Source: Streptomyces aurantiogriseus
GTDB lineage: Bacteria; Actinomycetota; Actinomycetes; Streptomycetales; Streptomycetaceae
Length of the DNA: 64,000 nt
Direction of reading: 5' to 3'
Assembly (NCBI RefSeq): GCF_014649375.1
Contig: NZ_BMSX01000023.1
Coordinates: forward strand, 1 to 64,000
This document shows, in pieces, positions 51,981-60,271 of the stretch. Position numbers and translations under genes: made by a program. The notes under the pieces are model-generated. The model was not told the DNA's origin. It was given only the letters and a program-made list of their open reading frames with translations, and did no database searches. How positions within the stretch are numbered: the first letter of the stretch is position 1; each line of letters begins with the position of its first letter.

Positions 51981-54305
51981 TCATCGGTAGGGAGGCAGGT
52001 AGGTGATGTCGATCGGGGAGCCGTCGATGACGACGCCGGACCGGACGAGGGTTTCCGTCTCCTCGGTGGTGGCGCCGCTCTCCGTCAGCAGTTCGACGGA
52101 GTGTTCGCCGAGGCCGGGCGCCGTGAAGTACGTGTCCACGCCGGTGCGGGTGAAGTCGGCGAGCCGGTCGTTGGTGACGAAGCGGCGTCCGTCGAGGGCG
52201 GTGAACGTGCCGAGGAGGCGCCGGGCGTGCAGGCCGGGGTCCGTCGCCACCTCCGACGCGCGCCGCGACGGTACGGCGGGAACGCCCGCGGCGGTGAGTT
52301 TCGCGACCGCGCTCTCGCGTGTGAAGGGAGCGAGCGCCCGACCTATCTCCGCCACCGGGTCCTGCAGCAGTGCCGCGTTGTCCAGGTCGATGCCCGCCGC
52401 ACGCCATCTCTCGGCTTCCAGCACCGGTGTCTGCAGGCGTACGTATCCGTCCTTGACGGGGTAGAAGCGGTCCGTGGGCCCCGGCCCGGGGAAGTCCCGC
52501 CCTCCCCACCGGCCCGCCGGGCGGTCCGCGTACTCGACGAGATCCGCGGACTGCAGGAACACCGACGTCGTCGCCAGCGAGGTCGACAGGTGCTGTCCGT
52601 CGCCGGTCATGGCCCGGTGGTAGATGCCGAGCACCGAGGCGAGTGTCCCGCACACACCGGTCGTCATGTCGTTCGGCGGCACCGAGTACGGGACCGGCTC
52701 GTCGTCGCCTCCCTGGGCGAACATCATCCCGGCCGCCGCCTGGATGACGAGGTCGTAGCCGGGCTTGTGAGCGAGCGGGCCCCGTTCGCCATAGGCCGTC
52801 ACCGAGACCGTGACGATGTCCTTCCTGTCCTTGGTCAGGTCCTCATGGCTCATGCCGAGTCGCTTGGTGACACCGAGACGGAAGTTGTCGACGACCACGT
52901 CGCACGACGTGAGCACCCGGTTGAGTGCCTGTTTTCCCTCCTCGCCGGTCAGGTCGATCGCGATCGACCGGTAACCGCGGTTCAGGCTGAAGCCCTGCAT
53001 CCGCCACGGATCGCCGACCAGCGGTTCGACCTTGACGACGTCGACACCGAGTTCGGCCAGCAGCCGACCGACGTAGGGCCCGGCGACGTAGGAGCCGGAG
53101 ACGGCGGCCCGGTAGCCGGCCAGCGGGCCCTGACCGCCGTCGCCCGCGGGCCGGGGCGTGGCAGGAGTACCCGGGGTGGCATGCCAGCGTGCGTCGGCGG
53201 TGGTGGTCGCGGCGGACGTCGCCGAGACGGCGGCGGGTGCTGTCACGGCGTCCACGACGGCACCCGTCATGTGGATGTCGCCCAGCACCGGGTCGGCGAG
53301 GGCGATGCGCTGGTCCATGGCCTTCATCTGCTCGGACCTGAACCACGCCTCGCGGGGGGCGAGCTGGACGCAGGGGACGTCGCTGCGTTCGAGCAGCTCG
53401 ACCCACTCCGCGGCCGGTCGTGTCAGGAACCGCTCCTGGAACGTCTTCAGCACCCACCGGCTGTTGTCGATGTGCCACAGCCGCTGGAGCTTTCCGCCGA
53501 TGCGCGGATCGTCGAGCAGGTCACGCAGACCGACGATGTCGATCACCAGGTTGCTGAACTTCGGGCCGAGCCCGCCGACGAAGACCCATTCACCGTCGGA
53601 CGCCTCGTACCGCGTGTACATCGGGTTGAGCCCTTCGGGGCCGATACCCCGGTCAGGGTCGGGCTCGTCCTCGGGCCGTGTTATGACCGGGTCCCCGAAG
53701 ACCGTCGCCGCGTTGAACCCGCTCACCGTCAGCAGCTGCCCGAGCCCGGTGTACCGGTACTCCACCAGGGCGGCGACCACGCACGTCGCCGTCCACACAC
53801 CGTGCGCCTGCACGAGGTAGGGATAGACGGCGTCGACCGGACTGCCCGGATACGACGCCTGGTAGGCCGACAGTCCGAATATCGCGCTGAGCAGTTCCGC
53901 CGATTCGCCCGCTCCGGACCACGGCGCCCCGTCGGGCAGATACGGCGGCGTGAGGACGACCAGCCGCCGCGCGCCGAGGCTGTGGGCGTCGACACCGAAT
54001 GCCGTGAGCCGCTCCTCCGTGTCCGCGACGATCACGTCGGCGGAGTCCGCGAGCCGCCAGATCTCGGCGCGGTCGGCGGCAGAAGAGGTGTCGCCGTGGA
54101 CAAGGGTTTTGGATCGGTTCCGAACCAGCCAGTCCGGCAGCGAATCGCTTCGCTCCCGGCGGGGGTCACGCGCGACGACCTTGAGGACTTCGGCGCCGTA
54201 GTCACCGAGGATCGCCGCCGCCAGCGAGCCGGCTCCCCCCTCCGCCAGATCGAGAACGCGTACGTCGCCCAGCATTCCCCGGGTGACTTCGTCGCTTGCG
54301 GCCAT
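51981..54305 (-). CDS. Tandem two-domain CaiB/BaiF (family III) CoA-transferase-like protein
   Basis: Protein of 774 residues made of two CaiB-type halves (about 1-350 and 390-774), joined by an Ala/Thr/Pro-rich linker. Family features are GDYGAEVLKV in the first half and LLAELGVDVVKVEP in the second. The catalytic Asp that follows the GxGQ motif in active enzymes (GQxVD) is replaced in both halves: T193 in GLGQLLT and S574 in GDGQHLS. It may use another residue, act as a CoA-binding partner, or be inactive. It lies next to the ferredoxin of the P450 system and probably belongs to it. Confidence 0.8.
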   Translation of the reverse strand: MAASDEVTRGMLGDVRVLDLAEGGAGSLAAAILGDYGAEVLKVVARDPRRERSDSLPDWLVRNRSKTLVHGDTSSAADRAEIWRLADSADVIVADTEERLTAFGVDAHSLGARRLVVLTPPYLPDGAPWSGAGESAELLSAIFGLSAYQASYPGSPVDAVYPYLVQAHGVWTATCVVAALVEYRYTGLGQLLTVSGFNAATVFGDPVITRPEDEPDPDRGIGPEGLNPMYTRYEASDGEWVFVGGLGPKFSNLVIDIVGLRDLLDDPRIGGKLQRLWHIDNSRWVLKTFQERFLTRPAAEWVELLERSDVPCVQLAPREAWFRSEQMKAMDQRIALADPVLGDIHMTGAVVDAVTAPAAVSATSAATTTADARWHATPGTPATPRPAGDGGQGPLAGYRAAVSGSYVAGPYVGRLLAELGVDVVKVEPLVGDPWRMQGFSLNRGYRSIAIDLTGEEGKQALNRVLTSCDVVVDNFRLGVTKRLGMSHEDLTKDRKDIVTVSVTAYGERGPLAHKPGYDLVIQAAAGMMFAQGGDDEPVPYSVPPNDMTTGVCGTLASVLGIYHRAMTGDGQHLSTSLATTSVFLQSADLVEYADRPAGRWGGRDFPGPGPTDRFYPVKDGYVRLQTPVLEAERWRAAGIDLDNAALLQDPVAEIGRALAPFTRESAVAKLTAAGVPAVPSRRASEVATDPGLHARRLLGTFTALDGRRFVTNDRLADFTRTGVDTYFTAPGLGEHSVELLTESGATTEETETLVRSGVVIDGSPIDITYLPPYR

Positions 54306-54344
54306 CTGCTTCTCTCCCTTGAGAAGTACGGTCCGTCGCAGGAC

Positions 54345-54560
54345 TCATGCCTGCTCTGTCAGCGTCAACGCGCGGGCCGGGCAGCCACGCACCGCCTCGC
54401 GCAGCCGCTCGAGATCACCGTGCGGCACCTGATCGCGCACCAGCTCCAGCGTCCCGTCGTCGTCGACTTCGAAGTAGTCGTCGGCGATCGACTCACAGAT
54501 CCCGATACCGGTGCATCGGTCGCGATCGACAACGATCCTTGCACTGCTGTCAGTCGTCAT
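54345..54560 (-). CDS. [3Fe-4S]-type ferredoxin of a P450 system
   Basis: Protein of 71 residues. Cluster cysteines are C16, C22 and C60 (CTGIGIC and GCP); the position between C16 and C22 that would hold a fourth Cys is Gly/Ile, so a 3Fe-4S cluster is likely. It passes electrons to the P450 at 60272 from the reductase at 58848. A TetR-type palindrome lies 15 bases upstream of its start. It heads an operon with the double CaiB gene. Confidence 0.88.
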   Translation of the reverse strand: MTTDSSARIVVDRDRCTGIGICESIADDYFEVDDDGTLELVRDQVPHGDLERLREAVRGCPARALTLTEQA

Positions 54561-54574
54561 ACCAGAGGAGCGTA

Positions 54575-54591
54575 CTAGAAGGACGCTCTAA
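54575..54591. promoter_or_regulatory. TetR-type operator, copy 2
   Basis: CTAGAAG-GAC-GCTCTAA, same pattern as at 34824. It sits directly in front of the ferredoxin gene, where it would overlap the promoter. Confidence 0.65.
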
Positions 54592-54717
54592 TGTGAACCT
54601 CTCTTCCAGCGTCGAGGAGGGGGCGGACGAGACCGTGGGCAGCGCCCGAACGTGCAGGTGAGCGAGTGCGGGCATGCGTGATCGACATGTGTCGAACCGG
54701 TGGAGGGTCCAGCCGCC

Positions 54718-55149
54718 TCAGTCGGCGCAGGCGTCCGTCTTCGCGCCCTTCACTCGGTCGAGCAGTCGGCGCAGGGCGGCCAGTTCCTGGTCGTCGAGGC
54801 TGCCGAACAACTCCGCCTCCGCGGCCTGCACGGCGGCGTCGACCTGCGCGACCAGAGCCATCCCGCGCTCGGAGATCTCCACGACATGCCGACGCCGGTC
54901 GGAAGGATCGCGGCGACGGGCGACCAGTCCGTCCCCCTCGAGGGCGTTGAGCAGTGTGACCAGCACGCTCGGATCGACCTGCAGTTCCTCGATCAGAGCC
55001 TGCTGACTCAACCGCTCGCGTTCGGCCAGCAGGCCCAGCACATGGGCGTGACTGAGCTTGAGGCCCTGCTCGGCGAGGACCTGCCGGATCGCCGCCTCGA
55101 CGACCTTGCCGGAGTGGGCCAGAGCGAAGCTGACGCGGTCGATGATCAC
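54718..55149 (-). CDS. MarR family transcriptional regulator
   Basis: Protein of 143 residues with the winged HTH: LGLLAERERLSQQALIEELQVDPSVLVTLLNALEGDGLVARRRDPSDRRRHVVEI, flanked by dimer helices. The GTG start is at 55149. It is divergent from the flavoenzyme fusion gene, and the intervening 139 bp contain an inverted repeat at 55191, so it probably controls that gene. Confidence 0.9.
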   Translation of the reverse strand: MIIDRVSFALAHSGKVVEAAIRQVLAEQGLKLSHAHVLGLLAERERLSQQALIEELQVDPSVLVTLLNALEGDGLVARRRDPSDRRRHVVEISERGMALVAQVDAAVQAAEAELFGSLDDQELAALRRLLDRVKGAKTDACAD

Positions 55150-55190
55150 TTCACGATTCTATCAATCGGCGGCAACGATGGGAATGGACA

Positions 55191-55214
55191 GATCGTTGGT
55201 CGTGTTCAATGATC
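55191..55214. promoter_or_regulatory. Candidate MarR operator
   Basis: GATCGTTG-N8-CAATGATC: 8-bp arms with one mismatch, centred in the divergent MarR/flavoenzyme intergenic region. Confidence 0.45.
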
Positions 55215-55288
55215 TGTTAGCGTCCACGAAGAAGGCCCTGCGCGGGCCGGAGCCGTCGTCACGGCTCACTTGAGACGGGAGTCATGCG

Positions 55289-57556
55289 ATGACCGACTAC
55301 GGTCACGACCTGCGCTTCGGGTCGTTCCTCACCCCTCAGAACAAGGCCCCCCAGGCCGTCGTGGACCTGGCGGTCCTGTCGGAGCGGGTGGGCCTGGACC
55401 TGGTGACCTTCCAGGACCACCCCTACCAGCCGGCCTTTCTCGACGCCTGGACGCTGATGAGCTGGGTCGCCGCCCGCACCGAGCGCATCCACCTGTCCGG
55501 CAATGTCACCAACCTGCCGCTGCGGCCCCCCGCGGTCCTGGCCCGCTCCGTGGCCAGCCTCGACCTGCTGTCGGGCGGCCGGGTCGACCTCGGTCTGGGC
55601 GCCGGCGCCTTCTGGGAGGCCATCGAGGCCATGGGCGGGCGACGGCTGTCGCCGGGCGAGAGTGTCCAGGCCCTCAGCGAGGCCATCGACGTCATGCGCG
55701 GCATCTGGGCGGAGGAGGAGCGGGGCACACTGCGCGTCGACGGCACCTACTACCAGGTCAAAGGCGCCAAGCGAGGCCCCGCACCGGCGCATGACGTACC
55801 GATCTGGCTGGGCGCCTACAAGCCCCGCATGCTGCGGTTGATCGGGGAGAAGGCCGACGGCTGGCTGCCCAGCCTGGGATACGTGTCCTCGCCGACCGTG
55901 TCCGAGGCCAACGCGATCATCGACGAGGCGGCCGAGCGGCACGGCCGCGACCCGCGCGAGATCCGCCGCCTGCTCAACGTCTCGGGCTCCTTCGGCACCT
56001 CCGCGCAGCAGTTCCAGGGCCCGCCCGAGCAGTGGGTGGAGCAGCTTCTGCCGCTCGTGCTGGAGGAGGGCTTCAGCACCTTCGTCTTCGGCTCCGACGA
56101 CCCGGTCTCCCTGCAGACCTTCGCTCAGGAGGTCGCGCCGGCCTTGCGGGAACAGGTCGCGGCCGAGCGCGGGGCCGCGGGTACCCGCACCGGCGGCATC
56201 CGCCCCGCTTCCGTCCTGGCCAAGCGCCGTGACGGCATCGACTACGACGGCGTTCCCGCGAGCCTCGGCGAGCGGGCCGTCGAGCCCGGCGACCGCGCCT
56301 ATTCCACGGTGCGCTCCACCTACCTCTGGCCCGGCTCCCCCGGACTCGTGCTGCGCCCCACCACGGCCCAGCAGGTCTCCGAGGCGCTGCGCTACGCCCG
56401 CGCCCAGAACGCACCGATGTCGGTGCGCAGCGGCGGCCACGGCATCAGCAGCCGTTCCACCAACGACGGCGGAACCGTCATCGACCTCGGCGGCCTGAAC
56501 GGCGTCGAGATCCTCGACCGCGAGCGGCGTCTGGTGCGGATAGGCCCGGGTGCGCGATGGGGTGACGTGGCCGCCGTGCTCTCCCCGCACGGCCTCGCGA
56601 TCGGGTCCGGCGACAACGGGGACGTGGGTGTCGGCGGGCTCGCCACCACCGGCGGACAGGGCCTCCTCGGACGTTCGTACGGCCTGACCATCGACCATGT
56701 CAGAGGCACGGAGGTGGTGTTGGCGGACGGCTCCGTCGTACGCGCCGACGACGAGCACCACCCCGAACTGTTCTGGGCGCTGCGCGGCGCCGGCGCCAAC
56801 ATGGGCATCGTCACCTCGTTCGACATCGAGGCGACCGAACTCGGCGATGTCGTCTTCGCCCAGATCCTGCACGATGCCACCAACACGGCCGAATTCCTTC
56901 AGAGTTGGGGCGAACTGGTGGAGACGAGCCCACGTGAGCTGACCCCGTTCCTCCAGCTGGTGCAGCAGCGCGGGCAACGGGTGGCGCAGACGTACGCCGT
57001 CTGGGCCGGCGACGACACCGAACGGGCGGCCCGGGAACTGGAACGCTTCCTGCCCGTCGCCCCGGTCCTTCAACAGACCGCGCGGCTTCTGCCGTACGCC
57101 GCGGTCGTGGCCCCGGTGAACGCCCCGCACGAGGGGGGTCAGTCCCTGTTCCGCAGCCGGAGCGGGCTCGTCGACCACATCGACGCCACGACGGCCGCGG
57201 TCCTGGCGGGCCTGCTGGAGCGGGGCGACGCCGGTTACGCCCAGATCCGCTCGGTCGGCGGAGCGGTCAACGACGTGCCCGCCGACGCCACCGCGTACGC
57301 CCATCGCAGCCAGAACTTCTCCCTCACCGCCGTCATCCGGCGCCGCCACGAGGAGCAGGCCGACCGCGAGTGGCGGAAGCTGCCGACGTCGGGCCTGTAT
57401 CTGAGCTTCGAGACGCATGACCACGCGGCGGCGCTGACCAAGGCGTTCCCGCCGGCCACCCTGGAACGGCTGCGGAAGGCCAAGGCCGTCTACGACCCGG
57501 AGAACGTATTCCGGAGCAACTTCGCCATCACCCCTGCCGTGCCGGTCGAGAACTGA
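55289..57556 (+). CDS. Fusion of a luciferase-like (LLM) flavin oxidoreductase and a BBE-type FAD oxidase
   Basis: One uninterrupted reading frame of 755 residues. Residues 1-300 are an LLM (F420 or FMN) monooxygenase domain: LAVLSERVGLDLVTFQDHP, SGGRVDLGLGAGAFWEAIEAMGG, PIWLGAYKPRMLRLIGEKADGWLPS. Residues about 320-755 are a berberine-bridge-type oxidase: RSGGHGISSRSTNDGGTVIDL with the His that normally links FAD near 384, GLATTGGQGLLGRSYGL and terminal YDPENVFRSN. The Cys of bicovalent members is not visible. Two flavin domains in one chain suggest coupled oxidation steps; substrate unknown. MarR controlled, and 11 bases before the HAD gene. Confidence 0.85.
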   Translation: MTDYGHDLRFGSFLTPQNKAPQAVVDLAVLSERVGLDLVTFQDHPYQPAFLDAWTLMSWVAARTERIHLSGNVTNLPLRPPAVLARSVASLDLLSGGRVDLGLGAGAFWEAIEAMGGRRLSPGESVQALSEAIDVMRGIWAEEERGTLRVDGTYYQVKGAKRGPAPAHDVPIWLGAYKPRMLRLIGEKADGWLPSLGYVSSPTVSEANAIIDEAAERHGRDPREIRRLLNVSGSFGTSAQQFQGPPEQWVEQLLPLVLEEGFSTFVFGSDDPVSLQTFAQEVAPALREQVAAERGAAGTRTGGIRPASVLAKRRDGIDYDGVPASLGERAVEPGDRAYSTVRSTYLWPGSPGLVLRPTTAQQVSEALRYARAQNAPMSVRSGGHGISSRSTNDGGTVIDLGGLNGVEILDRERRLVRIGPGARWGDVAAVLSPHGLAIGSGDNGDVGVGGLATTGGQGLLGRSYGLTIDHVRGTEVVLADGSVVRADDEHHPELFWALRGAGANMGIVTSFDIEATELGDVVFAQILHDATNTAEFLQSWGELVETSPRELTPFLQLVQQRGQRVAQTYAVWAGDDTERAARELERFLPVAPVLQQTARLLPYAAVVAPVNAPHEGGQSLFRSRSGLVDHIDATTAAVLAGLLERGDAGYAQIRSVGGAVNDVPADATAYAHRSQNFSLTAVIRRRHEEQADREWRKLPTSGLYLSFETHDHAAALTKAFPPATLERLRKAKAVYDPENVFRSNFAITPAVPVEN

Positions 57557-57567
57557 AGGCGGCCACC

Positions 57568-58422
57568 GTGGCACCGACGCCCGGCGACGTCGCCCCGCCG
57601 CCGGTGAGGCTCGTCGCGACCGATCTGGACGGGACTCTGCTGCGCAGTGACGGCACAGTGTCCCCCCGCACCCGTGCCGCGCTGGCGGCCGCCGAGCACG
57701 CCGGTATCGGCATCGTGCTCGTCACCGGCCGCCCGCCGCGGGCCGTACCCGGCCTCCTGGCGGCCATCGGGCGGTACTGCGTGATCGCCGCCAACGGGGC
57801 CGCCGTATACGCACCTGACGGAACCGCGCTGCGGACCTGGCCGATCCAGGCCTCCGAGGCGGCCGAGCTGGTGGCGCGGGTGCGGGCGGCGGTGCCCGGG
57901 GTGTCCTTCGCCTTCGAATACGACCACCACTTCGCGCACGAACCGGCCTACCCGAGCTGGTCGTACGCGGAGGACACCGTCGACCTGATCGGTGCGGCCG
58001 AGGAACTGCTGTTCCGGCCCCCGGGCCACCCGGTGGCGAAGATCCTCGCCCACCATCGGACGCTGCCCCTCGACGTCTTCCACGACCGGGCGCGGCAGGC
58101 CGCGGACGGACATGCCGAGACCACGCACTCCACGGGACTGTCCCTGGTGGAGTTCAGCGCGCCCGGCGTCACCAAGGCCAGCACCCTGACCACCTGGGCA
58201 GGCGGGCTCGGCATCGGCAGAGACGACATCGCCGCCTTCGGGGACATGCCCAACGACCTGCCCATGCTCACCGCGGTCGGCAACTCCTACGCCATGGCCA
58301 ACGCCCACCCGGCGGTACTTGCGGCCGCCCGCCACCGCACCGCGTCCAACGACGACGACGGCGTGGCGCGGCAACTCGAACAGTTCGTCGCCGCGCTGCG
58401 CCGGCCGGGCGCCAGGGCCTGA
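57568..58422 (+). CDS. HAD-superfamily hydrolase, Cof type
   Basis: Protein of 284 residues: motif I DLDGTLL near 19, motif II VTGRPP, motif III/IV KASTLTTWAGGLGI and AFGDMPNDLPML. Cof-type HADs dephosphorylate sugar phosphates or flavin nucleotides; near a two-flavin enzyme an FMN phosphatase role is conceivable but unproven. The start is GTG at 57568. Confidence 0.87.
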   Translation: MAPTPGDVAPPPVRLVATDLDGTLLRSDGTVSPRTRAALAAAEHAGIGIVLVTGRPPRAVPGLLAAIGRYCVIAANGAAVYAPDGTALRTWPIQASEAAELVARVRAAVPGVSFAFEYDHHFAHEPAYPSWSYAEDTVDLIGAAEELLFRPPGHPVAKILAHHRTLPLDVFHDRARQAADGHAETTHSTGLSLVEFSAPGVTKASTLTTWAGGLGIGRDDIAAFGDMPNDLPMLTAVGNSYAMANAHPAVLAAARHRTASNDDDGVARQLEQFVAALRRPGARA

Positions 58423-58431
58423 GACAGGACG

Positions 58432-58851
58432 CTATTCGACGCGCACGGGCGCCAGCGGTTCGCCCGTGCGGTACTGCTGGTCGAAGAGCGGGGTGCCGTC
58501 GCGTGTCAGAACGGCGTCGTGCGCTCCGAGAACGGCAGCAGGTGGGCCGGGCAGGGAAGCGATCGAGACACGTGAGCCCGCCGGTCGCGAGCCGTCCACG
58601 ACCGAGATGAACCAGCCGGTGCCGGACATGTGCAGCCAGGGATCGGCCAGGACGACATCGAGCAGCCCGGCGTGCGCATGAAACCCCACCGCGCCGGCGA
58701 ACTTCAGTACGGCCCCCTCCGCCGACGCGATCGGGAAGCGGAAGCTGTCGGCGGTCTCCTCCGCGGGCGGCGTGAGCTCTGTCGCGCCGAAGGAACGGAC
58801 GTAGGCGGTGAAGGAGTCCTTCACCGCCCAGATCAGAGCAGAGGCCGTCAT
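58432..58851 (-). CDS. HtaA-domain protein
   Basis: Protein of 139 residues that is one HtaA domain: SALIWAVKDSFTAYV at the start, FRFPIASAEGAVLKFAGAVGFHAHAGLLDVVLADPWLHMSG, and a C-terminal strand set. HtaA domains bind heme in corynebacterial heme uptake. There is no signal peptide, so it is cytoplasmic here. It starts inside the stop of the ferredoxin reductase gene (ATGA) and so belongs to the P450 regulon. A heme-handling or substrate-binding role for the P450 is possible. Confidence 0.75.
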   Translation of the reverse strand: MTASALIWAVKDSFTAYVRSFGATELTPPAEETADSFRFPIASAEGAVLKFAGAVGFHAHAGLLDVVLADPWLHMSGTGWFISVVDGSRPAGSRVSIASLPGPPAAVLGAHDAVLTRDGTPLFDQQYRTGEPLAPVRVE

Positions 58852-60092
58852 GAGGTGGACGCGCTCGGAGTGCGCCCCGGGGAGTCCGGGGGAAACCGCG
58901 TGAGGGCTTCCTCCCACGTCAGCCTCTCACTGATCATCCGCCGGTACTTCATGATCCTGCGCCGTTCGTTGAGGGCCGCCGCGCCGACGAGGCGGCCCGC
59001 GTCACGGTACAGGGCCACCCACTTGTCGGCTTCGGGATCGCCCGAGACGAACTCGACGTGGTCCGCGTCGGCAGTTCCGACGAACTGGAGCCGCTGCCCG
59101 TACCAGTCGCTCCAGAAGTACGGCACGGTCGAGTACGGCACTGCCGTCTCGGGCCACAGGGCGTTGCGGGCGGCATGACGACCCATCTCGGCGGCATTCG
59201 TCCAGTTCTCCAGCCGCATCGCGGAGTCCATGATCGCGTTCGGCCAGTGGACCACGTCACCGGCCGCGTACACATCCGGCACCGACGTGCGCAGCAGCGC
59301 GTCACACTGGATTCCGCCGTCGCGGGGATGCAGGTCGACACCACTCCCCCGCAGCCACGCGGCGGCCGGAGCGACACCGATGCCGATGACCACCACGTCG
59401 GCGGGGATCACCTCACCGTCGGCGAGCCGGACACCGCGCACGGCGTCCTCTCCCACCAAGCCTTCGACCCTGGCGGACAGGACCAGCCGTACCCCGTTGC
59501 GTTCATGGAGCGCGGAGGCCGCGCTGCCGACGGACTCGCCGAGCGCGCGCACCAGCGGCGCGTCAGCCGCTTCGAGAAGGACGACGTCCGCGCCCAGGTG
59601 CTTCGCGGAGGACGCGGTCTCCGCGCCGATGAAGCCCGCTCCGATGACGGCCACCCGGCAACCGGCGGAGATCTCCTTCCGCACGCGCTGCGCGTCGTCC
59701 AGCGTGCGCAACTCGTGCACGCCGCCCAGGGGAGCGAGTTGGGGAAGTCTCCTCGGCGTCGCACCCGTCGCGATGAGCAGCTTGCCGTACGGGATCTCGG
59801 CGCCGTCGACGGTGACGGTCCGACGGTCGGCGTTCAGCGAAGTCGCCGTGCTCGACAACCGCAGGTCGACGTCGAGGACTTCGCGCAGCTCGGTCTCCGT
59901 CGAGAGGAAGTCGGGTTCCGCGCCGGCCAGGAGGTAGTTCTTGGACAGTGGTGGGCGGTCGTACGGCAGATGCGCCTCGGCGCCGACGAGGACGATCCGC
60001 CCCTGGTAGCCGTCGGAACGGGCGGCCTCGACAGCACGGAGTCCCGCCAGAGAAGCGCCGACGACAACGAACGCACCACCATCGCCGTTCAT
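58848..60092 (-). CDS. Ferredoxin reductase (FAD, NAD(P)H) of the P450 system
   Basis: Protein of 414 residues, putidaredoxin-reductase type. FAD motif VVVGASLAGLRA near 9, LPYDRPPLSK, NAD motif VIGAGFIGAETA near 147, and VYAAGDVVHWPN toward the C-terminus, followed by a reductase C-terminal domain. The ATG at 60092 leads directly into the fold. It delivers electrons to the 3Fe-4S ferredoxin. Divergent from the P450 gene; two TetR-type palindromes lie between. Confidence 0.9.
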   Translation of the reverse strand: MNGDGGAFVVVGASLAGLRAVEAARSDGYQGRIVLVGAEAHLPYDRPPLSKNYLLAGAEPDFLSTETELREVLDVDLRLSSTATSLNADRRTVTVDGAEIPYGKLLIATGATPRRLPQLAPLGGVHELRTLDDAQRVRKEISAGCRVAVIGAGFIGAETASSAKHLGADVVLLEAADAPLVRALGESVGSAASALHERNGVRLVLSARVEGLVGEDAVRGVRLADGEVIPADVVVIGIGVAPAAAWLRGSGVDLHPRDGGIQCDALLRTSVPDVYAAGDVVHWPNAIMDSAMRLENWTNAAEMGRHAARNALWPETAVPYSTVPYFWSDWYGQRLQFVGTADADHVEFVSGDPEADKWVALYRDAGRLVGAAALNERRRIMKYRRMISERLTWEEALTRFPPDSPGRTPSASTS

Positions 60093-60138
60093 TCTTGCCT
60101 CACATGTGCTGGATAAGCATTCACGATCGAGGATGATA

Positions 60139-60155
60139 CTAGAAGACAGCTCTAG
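60139..60155. promoter_or_regulatory. TetR-type operator, copy 3
   Basis: CTAGAAG-ACA-GCTCTAG, perfect outer arms apart from the asymmetric core, 47 bases before the ferredoxin reductase start on the minus strand. Confidence 0.68.
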
Positions 60156-60224
60156 CAGCAACGCCCTGACCTTGCCATAATGCGAGCACAGATAGGGTTG
60201 ACCAGCCATTTTCCGGCGCCTATC

Positions 60225-60241
60225 TTAGAGCGTGCTTCTAA
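60225..60241. promoter_or_regulatory. TetR-type operator, copy 4
   Basis: TTAGAGC-GTG-CTTCTAA, the same pattern in reverse orientation, 31 bases before the P450 start. The two copies in this intergenic region face away from each other, one per divergent gene. Confidence 0.68.
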
Positions 60242-60271
60242 TTTGTCGAAGTCGACTCCAAAGGAGGAGAG

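Noticed and set aside
52101..54578. Very long open frame opposite the double CaiB gene, and similar long antisense frames opposite the MFS, glycosidase and aldehyde dehydrogenase genes
   Set aside because: In DNA this GC-rich, antisense frames stay open by codon bias. They show Arg/Gly/Val-rich low-complexity protein without family motifs, while the opposite strand encodes clear enzymes.
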